Of a stretch of 64,000 bases of DNA, positions 48,042 to 58,728 are shown piece after piece; the first letter of the stretch is position 1, and each line of letters starts with the position of its first letter. The DNA lies in assembly GCA_000349905.1 (NCBI GenBank), contig KB722760.1, positions 270,005 through 334,004 of the forward strand, in the 5' to 3' direction. The translations under genes and the position numbers were made by a program. The notes beneath the pieces are model-generated. The model saw only the letters and a program-made list of their open reading frames with translations, did no database searches and was not told the origin of the DNA. Origin of the DNA: Volvariella volvacea V23 (lineage: Eukaryota > Basidiomycota > Agaricomycetes > Agaricales > Pluteaceae).

Positions 48042-48600
48042 ATGTCTTATTCTGGAGCTTGCCTTTGCGGAGCTACAACGATCACCATCGTTGGCGAACA
48101 AACCAGCCAGGCAAGCTCATACCTTTCACTGCTGGCGTTATCGCATGTTGACCCCATGACGTAGATCCTCTGCCACTGCCTTGATTGTCAACGCACAAGT
48201 GGATCGGCGTTCAGTACCAATGTACTAGTACCCGACGAAAACGTCAAAATTGAGGGTGCCTTTGGAACCTATCAATCAAAGGCATTGAGTGGAAACACAG
48301 GTCAGTCTTATCTCTCCGTCGTTAAGGGAATGATCCTCACGTGTTTACTAGTAACCCGAACCTACTGCACCAAGTGTGGAAGCGCTATCGCGCACGCATC
48401 CCCGGGCTTGGGAGGCAATCATGCCGTCCAAACAGGAAACATTCCACACTTTAGGACCGTCCCCATCGGCACGGAACGTATGTGCTCTTGATTCATGCTT
48501 ACCTTATTCTTTCGCTCACTGGTCTTCAGTATTCGTCAAGGACCGCTGGACTGGCATTCCAGCCATCACTGGAGCTGCTCAATTTGACACAGCGCCCTGA
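48042..48600 (+). CDS. GFA/CENP-V family zinc protein, copy 5
   Basis: Exons 48042-48110, 48165-48300, 48352-48477 and 48530-48600 give 133 residues. Motifs: SGACLCGATTITI, LCHCLDCQRTSGSAF, KIEGAFGTYQS, YCTKCGSAIAHAS, GGNHAVQTGNIPHF and FVKDRWTGIPAITGAAQFDT. The first intron starts with GC (CAG/GCAAGC) rather than GT, whereas all four sister copies use GT at the same position. GC-AG introns are a known minor class, so the gene can still be functional. The RPS13 gene ends 138 bp downstream on the other strand. Confidence 0.85.
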
Positions 48601-48737
48601 TCACATTTGTAGTAGTCGCGTGTAATGTCAATGCATGAAAATCAATGGTATTGCCCATAAAGCTATGAAATTTTGAGCATGCTAGTCAATACATGTGACA
48701 TAATACACCCAGTCAACACCACCTCAATCTCAACCGC

Positions 48738-49365
48738 CTAAGCAATCAAGGTCGATGCAGTGGCAGCATCGTACTTGAAGGTAGGAGCAAGCTGCTGCTT
48801 GGTCTTGTAGTAGCGAGCGAGCCTGTGAATCCTGGACTCGATCAAGATAAGGCGGAACTTGGAGTCCTTATCCTTGCGATTGACCTCGAGGTGCTTGCGA
48901 ACGGCAACCGCCTTTTTGATGAGGTGCCAAAGGTCCTCAGGGATGGATGGGCCAAGTCCTATCCCCAAACAAAAGGCATATTACAAGCAAAGCAAGGAGA
49001 ATTAACGGTAGAATGGGTGAGAGAGTGAGGTGGAGACGTGTATAAGCAAACTTGAAGGAAATCGTAGAGCAGTCTTACCGTGCGATTTCAGGATACGGAG
49101 GATCTTGTTACCAGTAACGAAGCGGACTTGGGGGATACCATGGGAGTCACGCAAAGTAACACCGATTTGCGAAGGAGTCAAACCCTTGCGAGCGAGTTTG
49201 ATGATTTGGTCAACGACATCATCGGGGGTGGTCTTGAGCCACGAAGGGGGAGCGCGGCGGTATGGGAGGGCAGAGGACGCTATCCAGCAGGTCAATCGGA
49301 CATCCCCAGGAAAGTTTACGAGTGCACATACAAATGCCCTTTCCGGGAGCGTGCATACGACCCAT
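48738..49365 (-). CDS. RPS13: 40S ribosomal protein S13 (uS15)
   Basis: Three exons, 49365-49332, 49279-49079 and 48958-48738, encode 151 residues, the standard length. It opens [12 protein letters not shown], continues [13 protein letters not shown], then [29 protein letters not shown] and ends with [19 protein letters not shown], all diagnostic of eukaryotic S13/uS15. It binds 18S rRNA in the small subunit body. The first coding exon has only 34 nt, a common pattern in fungal ribosomal genes. It is divergent from RPS6 with 371 bp between the two ATGs. Confidence 0.96.
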
Positions 49366-49736
49366 GGCTGATACTATTCAACACTTAGTAAAAATTCCCC
49401 AATAATGACCAAAGTCCACATACATAAGTTTTGAGGGGTGTCTTGAAGATAAAAGTTGCGTTGACGTCGACGACGACGAGATTTCGTTCACAGTACAGGA
49501 GAACCGATGATCGGAGCTTGCCGAGGGTGGCTGGGACAGCTATACAGCTTCAAACCTTATTTTCGGGGCTGTTTGTCCAACGTCTACTGTTTGCGCGTAT
49601 TACAAATCCAGCAAGCCCGTTCACCACACTCGACCCATCGCAAGAGGTTGTGACCATCGCGGTGACTACAGCAATTATCGAGGTACGTTTTCCCAACCGA
49701 CGGTGCTGCTGGGGTGCTGAACTCGGCACCTATAGC
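49366..49736. promoter_or_regulatory. Shared divergent promoter RPS13 / RPS6
   Basis: A 371-bp region between two ribosomal-protein start codons on opposite strands. It contains a GACGTCGACGACGACGA stretch (about 49463-49480) and no TATA box I can identify. A long plus-strand open frame through it (from 49431) is a shadow: the true RPS6 start is 49737. Coordinated expression of the two genes is an inference from layout. Confidence 0.55.
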
Positions 49737-50729
49737 ATGAAGTTGAACATCGCTAGTAAGCCTGAGATTTTGCCTTGCGAAGTTACAAGGTTGTTTACAA
49801 TCTGGTATCAGACCCCGCAACCGGGGCTCAAAAACTCATCGACATTGATGACGAGAGGAGAATGTACGGCAGTCGCGTTATTTTCCTTCATCTCAACCGT
49901 TGCTCATGACCATCTCAGTCGAGTCTTCTTCGATAAGAAGATTTCTCAAGAAGTCCCAGCCGATTCCTTGGGCGACGAATGGAAGGGCTACATTTTCCGT
50001 ATCACTGGTGGAAACGACAAGCAAGGTTTCCCCATGAAGCAGGGTGTTCTCGTGCCCTACCGTGTTAGGCTCCTCCTGTCCGATGGCCACTCCTGCTACC
50101 GCATCCGACGCACTGGTGAACGCAGACGCAAATCCGTCCGTGGATGCATTGTCGGCCCCGATATCGCCGTCCTTTCCGTTGTCATCGTGAAGCAGGGCGA
50201 ATCAGACATCCCAGGACTTACCGATGTCGTCCTCCCCAAGAGGCTCGGTCCCAAGCGAGCAACTAAGATCAGGAAGTTTTTCAATCTCGGCAAGGAGGAC
50301 GATGTGAGGAAGTATGTGATTAGGCGTGAGGTCAAGAGCAAGAAGAAGGAGGATGCCAAGCCATACACCAAGGCGTGAGTGATTATGTGCCCCCAGCTGA
50401 ACGAGACACTCAATCCCCCTTAGACCTAAAATCCAGAGACTCGTCACCCCCGTTCGCCTCCAACGCCGCCGTCACCTACGGTCACTCAAGCGCCGAAGGT
50501 TGGAGCACCAAAAGGAGCAAAAGGCCGAATACGAGTAAGCATCTCCTCGACGTTCTCTTCCTGCGTTTCTCAACCACCTCCCAGTGCCCTTTTGGCCAAG
50601 CGCATCGCAGAAAAGAAGGCCAAGGTCGCTGCCATCAAGGCATCGCACAAGTAGGTGTTAATCTCATAGGTTTTGTTGCTGTTGGGTAAATGTTGACATG
50701 TTATTTTCAGAGCTGCCACCACCGCCTAA
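49737..50729 (+). CDS. RPS6: 40S ribosomal protein S6 (eS6)
   Basis: Six exons, 49737-49755, 49812-49863, 49919-50374, 50424-50534, 50585-50650 and 50711-50729, give 240 residues in frame. Motifs: [16 protein letters not shown] across the first junction, [61 protein letters not shown] and [10 protein letters not shown]. The C-terminus [21 protein letters not shown] is basic but lacks the serine cluster that TOR-pathway kinases phosphorylate in many eS6 proteins; it ends AATTA. The first coding exon is 19 nt and the last is 19 nt. Reading straight through from the upstream frame would give a wrong N-terminus. Confidence 0.95.
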
Positions 50730-51019
50730 GTCTTTTGCATCGCTCACGATGGATTGTCGTTGTATGGCAGGCACATGTTCTTCCGTTCCTATCTACTCTT
50801 ACCTGCATGTCCACCTGTATGCCCTAAGCCGTATTGCCAACTCTCTTGTTGTGGGAAGCGTAAGACCTCACTTAGGGGTATACTCCGGGCTCATGGTTGT
50901 AAAGTTGCAATCGCGCTATATCAATCCAATTTTCGCATGGAGATGACATTATAACACTAGCTACTCGATCCAACAAGCGAGAATAAAATGCGAAATGTGC
51001 ACGATCCGTAGAATTACAA

Positions 51020-51817
51020 TTACAAGGTCAAGTTATACTCGTACTCGCTGCTTGTGGTTTGAGCGATCCAAAGTACAACAGCAGAAAGCATCATTGCGAC
51101 GCTCTGGGATACATTGGCATAGCCATAATACGTGAATTGTTCGGGGTAACCATTGATGATGTACTTCAAGATCAAGACAGTCTGCGAGAGGATATGCCGG
51201 CGTCAGCGCCAGGGAACCGCACAATCAATCTAGACAAAGGCACTCACGACACTACCAGCCAATCCTCCCGCCATCAGAGCAAAACCAATGAAGAGGAACA
51301 ATCGGGCTCTCCAAACTGCGCGTGAATCGCCGAACCCTTCGTCGCCCCTGATTCTGTCCTTGTCGATAAGGTTGATGACCAGATATCCAAGGAGAGAGCA
51401 AATTCCTGGGATCCAGTCTACGAAAGAGACATGGACGGGCGGTTCGGGGTCATTCTCGTTCCATGGAGAGCGGGCGTGTTTGGAGAGGATTGCGGCGTCG
51501 AGGAATGTCCAGTTTGCTAGAGCGAACTGTGTAAAGCGTTTCAGTGATTTGGAGGTTGATTTGCAGTTGTGGTTGTGGGCGGGTTCAAAGTCGATTGCGG
51601 ATGATAGACGATGGAGTGTGCCCGGGCGCGGTGAGGGTACAGATCAAAGAGTGTGGATAAGAACAATCAGGTTGAGAGGCTGATCTGTGGATTAAAGACG
51701 TACCAAAGCACCAGCGAGGTAGACTCCAACTGTTCGCTTGTGCTTTCCCAATGTGAATTCGGGGAATGGGTTCAGACATACACGTCTGGGGTCGTAGTTT
51801 GCCCTCGGTAGAGACAT
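51020..51817 (-). CDS. VPS68: Vps68 / TMEM50 (UPF0220) membrane protein
   Basis: Three exons, 51817-51704, 51526-51248 and 51181-51020, give 184 residues. Motifs: VYLAGALFALANWTFLDAAI (helix 1), HVSFVDWIPGICSLLGYLVINLID (helix 2), RARLFLFIGFALMAGGLAGSV (helix 3) and a last helix VSQSVAMMLSAVVLWIAQ. This four-helix family acts with ESCRT in endosome-to-vacuole sorting in yeast. Its 3' end converges with RPS6, 290 bp apart. The DNA just upstream of its start (from about 51.93 kb) is the decayed copy of another gene's promoter. Confidence 0.9.
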
Positions 51818-51929
51818 GGTGCTACTGCGTCAAACTTCGCCTGTGACTGATGTATGAGATTTGTGGTATTATGGGATATGAAGGAAGAACGAACGGGAGT
51901 CAAAGGGTCCAAACTGATTGAGTGCTGGT

Positions 51930-52720
51930 GCTGGAGATGTGCAGTACCGCAGCAAGGTTGTGGCGTGCCTGAGCAGCGGGTAGGCTGTCAGCGTTGTCGT
52001 GGGAGGTGCCGAGTAGATTGGTTCTCCGATGAATTGACCTACGAACAAGCGCTCGCAAGTCCAATCACCTCGAGTCAAGTATACCTTGTCTAAGACACCT
52101 AAAGGCATTGCCCATCGTTCTAGCAGATTCAAAACTAATAGAAATGAGTGACAAGGACATCGAGGTCCAGGGCACACCGTGACTTCAGCCACAGGCATAC
52201 ACACCTATATTCACAGCAGAATCGATGCAAGGATAGACTAAAAATACAAGCAGTGACTTAATTTACGTGAGTGTATCGTTCTATGAACAATCTTAAATAT
52301 TTCGATTGACTACCTAGTCCAGTTTAATTCCAGTAATCGTCACATCGCCCATAAGTGAGGCATACAGGGATCTACGGCCCGGTCCCTATCAAAGGTTTTC
52401 CAACATTGTGACCATATTCTCAGTGCGATTAATTGCTATGCACGACAGCAAGAATGTTGCGTACACCCCTCGATCCTGATCATTTCCTTCTTCAGTCAAT
52501 TACGATCTGTATGAACGTGCTGTCTGTATTCTTCTGGACGAATTTGTGAGCTTGTACAACCAATCAATCCTGCATTTTTGATCACTATAAGCGTACACAA
52601 GCACATATATTTTCTCAAGAATCTATGATGGAATATGCTGGATAAGTATTGTCGATTTCATGCCTACCCTCGTCGAAATAACTTTTGATTCTCTCGGAGG
52701 GTCTGATTATCGTTACATGA
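51930..52720 (+). pseudogene. Decayed copy of the DUF6535 gene and its promoter
   Basis: Stepwise similarity runs in the same order as 56970-57980. Identical GCAGTACCGCAGCAAGGT lies at 51941-51958 and 56978-56995, GATTGGTTCTCCGA at 52016-52029 and 57049-57062. The GTGAGTGT donor near 52266 matches the one at 57477, and a later block with CCTCGTCGAAATAA near 52670 matches CCTCATCGAAATAA near 57940. The coding part has many substitutions and stops and no open frame, so it is a dead duplicate. Similarity fades after about 52.72 kb. Confidence 0.7.
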
Positions 52721-54127
52721 GAAGTGGCGAGAGTAGTTTATCCGGGACAAGAAATAAAAAAATTCTATAGCCTGCTTCAGCTCTTTTATGCGTTCTTATT
52801 GTGTATGCTCAACCACAAACGACCAGCCGCGCCATGACTTTCAAGGCTGGAGGATAAATCCTCACACCCTTCTAAAACTGTGCCTTCTCTGTTGTTCGGG
52901 TCCTGTAAGTTATCATCTGGACAAGCATCGATCACAGCCTGCAAGAAGTTCCTAAAGTTTGAATATTCTAACATCGGTCGGAATTTGTATGATGTACTCA
53001 AATGTGTTTCCAGTGTCTCTGTCAAGTTCTATCGTTCGAGAAGTCAATATGAGGAATAACCGATGTATCGACGTGCTCAGCCCATGATTTTGCCTACTTA
53101 GCACTCTATGCGGAATGTGAAATCACAACCTGATGCCCAGCGTGCCGCAAGCTAGTACACTGCCTACTGATGAGTGTCAGCGGTCTGTTGTGCGAAGTGA
53201 AAGGAGTGAGTGAAGCAAGGGTGAGCTCTGATTGAATGGGAATAGAAGCAATCCACGAGGCGTCAACGTCATAAACCTAAGTACCAATTCGTGGACATGC
53301 TACTTCGGGCATACCACTAAGGTGTCAGAAAGCGCTTACTCTACACAAATGAAGAACATCACACACCGTGGGCAATGTTCGAAACCGGTGTCGGAGAATA
53401 CTGAGAATAAACCTTGAAGTAGCTTCTAGTTAGCGCTTCAGTATCTCTGTTAAATAAACCGTGAATATACTCAAATTTCATGTCAAAGTAAATTCACTTT
53501 ACCGGCAGTTGGATGTACAAGGAGTTCATGACAAGGTATCGGATTTGATGGTATGTGAACGTTATCATCTGCGCGATCTATCTTTTGCGTGTTATCCTGG
53601 TTTATTACTTGATATTTGAAGGTGCATGTACTTCGTGGAGCGGATGCATTGGGACGAAGGTCTTACTAATTAATGTTTGACGCACTAGCATCGCGAGCGA
53701 CCGCGAATGGGAATAAGTAAACGGCCTAGCACGACACCTAGCACGACAGGTTACCTTAATGTATGCTGCCCACTCATTTAATTGATTTTCAATAATCTTT
53801 CATCAGATCGTTGCTGTTCAATGCTCCGATTCTTTTCTTGGCATCTTATTAGCGCACAGATGCAATATCAGTGCACTACTTCAATTTCTTGCAATCGCAA
53901 CGTCGGAGTTAGAGGCTACAAAACACACAGAAGGAACTAGGATTTTTGCTGTCTTGCATACTGTGAATATACGATAGTAATACAGAAAATATGTCTACGA
54001 ATTATCCATAGTAATTCGCCTGTATTTATTGTGAATATACTAAAAAAACATATCTCAGTGGTACCTACAAGATACACAGGTAGTACAAAGAGTAACTCCA
54101 TGGGATATACCAAAATCAGTAATCCAG

Positions 54128-54147
54128 AACATACCCTTAGGTATGTT
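54128..54147. repeat. Perfect inverted repeat (hairpin 1)
   Basis: AACATACC, loop CTTA, GGTATGTT: eight-base arms. It shares the ACATAC / GTATGT core with the hairpin 27 bp downstream. Confidence 0.6.
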
Positions 54148-54173
54148 CAGGGTTTATCCGGACTACTTCCGTC

Positions 54174-54196
54174 AAAACATACTATTGGTATGTTTT
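54174..54196. repeat. Perfect inverted repeat (hairpin 2)
   Basis: AAAACATAC, loop TATTG, GTATGTTTT: nine-base arms with the same core as hairpin 1. Confidence 0.6.
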
Positions 54197-54826
54197 TGGT
54201 ATCTTCGCATTACCGGCCGCGCCGGTCTCAAACATTGCCCACAGTGACAGCGCACATTATTGAGCCCATGACTGGTGAGCATTGTGATTAGCACAGATTC
54301 CTTAGGTTCATGATTTCTTCTTTAGGCAGCACTTTTTGTGCATTTTGCCTTCGTCTGATAGGAATGCGGTGAAGGAAGGATTTCCGCATAGAATGATGCG
54401 GGAAAAACTTGTGATATGTGATAAGGGCTTTAACACCGCTAGTGAATATCGAGGGGTATCGAGACCCAAGACGTAGCTCACAACGAAGAGATATCTCTGC
54501 GATTCTATGCTAGCTGAGCGGACGTATGCAGTGTGAAATTCCAACATGTAGTCCTGGTGATGCTAGGAGTAGTAAGTCTATTAAGTTAGGTATCACAGTT
54601 CTATGTAGGATACATTTCCCTATACCCTCATCTTTGGGCTCTCCTAGTCTACCTAGTTAGCTCGCTAAATAACTCACTGTATGTGGCCAGACAGGTCACC
54701 ATGCCATCTGTAATCGATTCTAAAAAAAAAAGACATTAGTTATATAACTAGAAGTGGCAAGCATCTAAAGGCAGTAATATGATGAGACAAGGAAGAAACC
54801 ATTCAGACATAACTACTAGATAGCTT

Positions 54827-56632
54827 CTAAGTTTGATCTGGGTTCCCTGATTGTTGAGTCTGGGGTTTGAGCATTCGAACTTGTGGTACCTGACTGTGGA
54901 GTTCAAACAACAGGACTTGCGATGCCTGATTGTGGATTTGGGCATTTGAACTCGCAGTGTCTGGAAGGGCCCTCACGCCTCCAGGTGGTGTAGTTTCCCG
55001 TGGCATGATGTCCAATGTAAAACCTTCACTCGAGACAGAAGGCACCAGCTGAACAGATAGCTTCCCACATGCCTCCAAAAATGCGGTCTCTCTTTTGTCC
55101 ACGCCCGGTAGATTAGCATTCGAATGGGGAACAGCTAGGACGTGCAAAAACTCCCCTAGGTCCAATGCAAAATACTTTTTTTCTAGAGCCGATTCCGTTG
55201 TTTTTGGTCTGACGAAAATCCCGGTGAAGATAAGTAAAATGGAACTGATGGTGACCAATGACGGGATGATGAGAGATGATGGGACAATCCATGATCCTTG
55301 GTTATCTCATCCAAGAGTCTCCATGATATAGTCACCTGGGAAGTTGTACATAATTCGATCAAGAATTTCGTCGTTTGGCCAATAATTTGTGTTAGTCCTC
55401 GAGAACTCTGCATGGAGTAGCTAACTATTATTTACGGATATAGTGAGTGATGGAACTTGGGCTTCTTTGCACTTCAAAGCCTACTGTGGCAACGCACAAT
55501 GGCTCTTTGGACAGTTTGTGGAGATGTGTCCTGACTATAGGGTCCTGATATAATATTGGCAAATTTGTTCCCAGCTAGCGTTTGCATGTTTTTAGGGTGC
55601 CGACACAAAAATGAAGAGAGCACATAAACTACATCTAGGATTTCAACATCCTCTTCATTCAATGGCACTGGCATTGAGACAATTGCTGTGGAAGACAAGC
55701 GAAACCCCATAAAGGAGGCATAGTTGGTCTGAACGGTGGTGACCTTAGGCGTCACCATACAACTCATAGTGCCAATGAATTGAGGGTTCCCTACACCATG
55801 CAAGACGACCTCTATATATGAGAAACTAATCAAACGTTGCAAGTGTGTAGAGGTTCAAAGTCCTACCATGGGCTGGAGAGTTGGAGTTCATGAAGCAGAA
55901 GGCAATAAGTACAGCGTCTGCAAAATCCGTTCCATTTCGATTATAAACTCTTGTTATGGCAAAATCTAAGATATGTAAGAGATTATGATTAGCGGCAGGA
56001 ATAGGACAAATTGCCCACCTGTCTGATGCGAGCCATCAAGACAAGTCGCATTCAGATGCAAGATCACAAAATCCAACATCTCTGCACCATTACCTGGAAG
56101 AGTGTAAGAGGCCTGGGTGAGTCTGTGAAGTGACGTATTTCTTGGCTGGCACACAATATGGGCAGTGAAACCTTGCTGTTTGACCGTAATGTTGGTGTTG
56201 AACCCACTTAAGCTCTGCATCTCGGTATCCAGGAGAACGGAGGCAGGATATTGAGACCCTGTGCGAAGACTACTTAGTGTATGTTGCAGAAACACCGGCA
56301 TGATACCACCTGGGTTGTTTAGTATCAGGTTTGTGAGATTTTTATACTATCAAATCACCTTACGCGTACGATTAACAAAAGACACTCCATCAAAATTGAT
56401 GGCAGCTGGGAGACCAAACTCGCAATTGAATGCTGCAATACCACTCGCTTGCATTAACGAAGGCATGGTAACGACAGAATCTGTTGGGTGTGTCAATGAG
56501 GTGTAGGATAAAATAAGTGATAAGCTTACCAGGGCGTCTCCAATCACTATCATTGAATAAATTTGCCACTCGCTGCATGGATTCTGGGGAGGAAGTGTTG
56601 ATGCCAGAACCCATTGCAGCAAGGCACTCCAT
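54827..56632 (-). CDS. Predicted secreted/membrane protein of unknown function, N-terminally incomplete
   Basis: A spliced minus-strand gene. The first recognisable exon is 56632-56530 (MECLAAMGSGINTSSPESM), then one starting at 56480 (DSVVTMPSLMQASGIAAFNCEFGLPAAI), one from about 56306 (GIMPVFLQHTLSSLRTG), one with FAITRVYNRNGTDFADAVLIAFCF, and one with VVLHGVGNPQFIGTMSCMVTPKVTTVQ. A C-terminal part has a hydrophobic helix IVPSSLIIPSLVTISSILLI and a polar Gln-rich tail ending at 54827. NxT/NxS sites and cysteines suggest an extracellular portion with a C-terminal anchor, a pattern seen in mushroom-specific membrane proteins. A conserved-looking DPWCTDGS remnant upstream (about 56690) lies in a broken frame, and a TGA interrupts the frame just before the helix. 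It may be a pseudogene. Function unknown. Confidence 0.45.
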
Positions 56633-57239
56633 CTACTCAAATCAAAGGAAAGCAGATGGTTGAGCACTGAGCACCAGATAACCTACGCTGCCATCTGTGC
56701 ACCAAGGATCAAATGTTAACAAGCATAACTAATATCCACATCCAGAATGTTAAACTAAAGAATGGCTGTGCTCCCGCGATTTTTATACCCAAGGCAAGAT
56801 GGTGAAGTGACATAGGCCTGACTAATCAACATGTCAAGGCATATCGAACTATAGACTACTCAATTGATGAGGTCAGCGCAAAGGTCCGATGCGGTTCTAA
56901 TAGGTAACATGCTAGAAGGAAAAAATTGTAATCGCGGTAGACATTAAGGCAACGAGGAGTGCAACTATAGGAGATATGCAGTACCGCAGCAAGGTCGTAG
57001 GGTGCCTGTGCAGGAGGCCGTCAGTGTCGTTGTAGAAGGTGCCGAGACGATTGGTTCTCCGACGGATTGATGGAGTTTATACACATGACCGGCGGACAGC
57101 ATGCACACTTATGACTGATGAAAAGGCACATGTAGTACAGTCGGTCTCTTCGAGGCGTGTGTAATGAAGTACACGTTGCCCAAAACATTTAAGAGCATTA
57201 CCCATCCCACGCTCGTTCTAGCAAAGCCAAAACTAAAGA

Positions 57240-58728
57240 ATGGACGTTGAGGCCGGAATACCAGTGCCACTGGCAGTGAAGCGAATAGGTCCACAACTTT
57301 GTGAGTATTCTTACATTGGTGAAAAGGAGTAAAAGTAATCCATAATATTGTATCATGTAGCTAAGGAAAATCGCTCATCCAAAGGATTTTGGAAGCTATA
57401 TGCACGGCAAGTGGACAAGGAAGAGCGGGAGCTAATGGAAGAATGGATTAAAACAGCGGACAGTGTCTTGATTTTTGTGAGTGTCATTTATGGGTTATTT
57501 TCAATGTTTTGACCGACACACCGCCGTCCAGTCTAGTTTATTCTCAGCAGTCACCACATCATTCATAATTGAGGGTTACAAGGACCTACAACCCGATCCC
57601 GACCAAAGACTCTCCGACATTATGACCACGATATCGGCGCAATTGCTCGCTATGCATAACAATAGTGATATTGTTCCCGCATACACTCCCCCTGCCCCCG
57701 ATAAATTCCGTCCCGAATCAATTACGGTCTGGATGAACGGGATGTGGTTCGCTAGCTTGGCATTCAGTTTGGTGACTGCCCTTTCCGGTGCCCTTCTTCA
57801 CGAATCCGTGAAGTCGTACAAACGATCGATCTCGCGTTTTCGAGCACCCAACAGACGTGTACAAGTACGCGTATATCTTTTCTCTGGGATCTTGGAGTGG
57901 AGTATGCCGGATATTGTAAATGTCATTCCCGCCCTCATCGAAATAATTCTGATACTTTTCCTCGGTGGTCTGATTCTCTTTGCATGGAATTTGTATCAGC
58001 CAATCGCGATCGTACTTTTTTCCATCGTGGGGGCACTTATTCTGGCGTATCTGTTTGTTTCAATAGTTCCTCTCTTCATTCACAACTTCCCCTGCCGCGC
58101 CCCATTGTCCCAGTGGCTGTTCCGCACTGTTTCCTACGTAATATCTCTCCTCTCCAGGTACTGGTACATACACCTATCCCCTGACTCGCTCCTATCATCA
58201 TCAGCTCTCAGGAATGCGGAAAACCTATTGAATGCCTTTCACTTCGTTGCCTCTGCTGTCGACGAGGATGAAGAAGTACAAAAGGTTGCCGAATGTCTTC
58301 CTGGCCTTTTAAATGAGGACAATTGGCTCATCACAGCAGAGACGAAGTCAGCCCTCTGCCGCGCGTTTCTCTCATCGTACAATGCTTCTCTGGGGAGGAT
58401 GGTTGATGAACTACTGGAGAACGTGGGAAACCAACCTGACAAGAAGCTAGCGGAGCTCTTACGAGCAATCTCCTCGGCTGTCACCTGCGGGAAGACAGAT
58501 TGTATTTTGGGATCGAAGGGCTTGAGCGAATCGTGGTTTTTGCGCTGCCTTACACTCTTCTCGCACCCATCCCTGAAGGTCGTGCAGGGCGCCATGACTA
58601 TTTATGCTCAGCTTGCCACCGCAGAAACAATACCGCGGCCATCTTCTATGTTGGCCCCAGATGAGCTACCCACTGTGGAAGATTTGGAACGCGCCCGACA
58701 CTTCTCGCAGCCACAGCAGCCCATCTAG
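57240..58728 (+). CDS. DUF6535-domain multi-pass membrane protein
   Basis: Exons 57240-57300, 57361-57476 and 57532-58728 give 457 residues. The N-terminal DUF6535 pattern is clear: FWKLYARQVDKEERELMEEW, then SSLFSAVTTSFIIEGYKDLQPD, and ITVWMNGMWFASLAFSLVTA. At least three further hydrophobic segments follow (VIPALIEIILILFLGGLILFAW; IVLFSIVGALILAYLFVSIV). The C-terminal half is soluble and helical. The family is restricted to Agaricomycetes and of unknown function. The TAG at 58726-58728 is followed in the same frame by 183 codons to 59280 (DRVDMHEAAFIRKAWPDVYR, LHLIDHVHSLVRACFAF). Either the stop is a nonsense mutation, or a 54-nt intron (58675-58728, GTGGAA...CATCTAG) removes it and the protein is about 623 residues. 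Confidence 0.8.

Larger units (their letters stand above)
52721..54826. other. Intergenic of about 2.1 kb
   Basis: AT-rich with no recognised gene. A minus frame of 79 codons (52786-53025) has no known motif. A 12-bp unit CCTAGCACGACA is tandemly doubled at 53725-53748, and two hairpins at 54128-54196 are listed separately. Confidence 0.4.

Noticed and set aside
49431..50378. A 315-codon open frame covering RPS6, suggesting a longer N-terminus
   Set aside because: The first 100 or so codons run through the promoter and introns. eS6 begins MKLNIAN at 49737, and splicing restores the family sequence exactly.
51930..52720. Repeat-induced point mutation as cause of the DUF6535 relic
   Set aside because: Differences from the live copy include both C-to-T and A-to-G type changes as well as indels, not a clean one-directional pattern. 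A counted alignment would be needed to say more.
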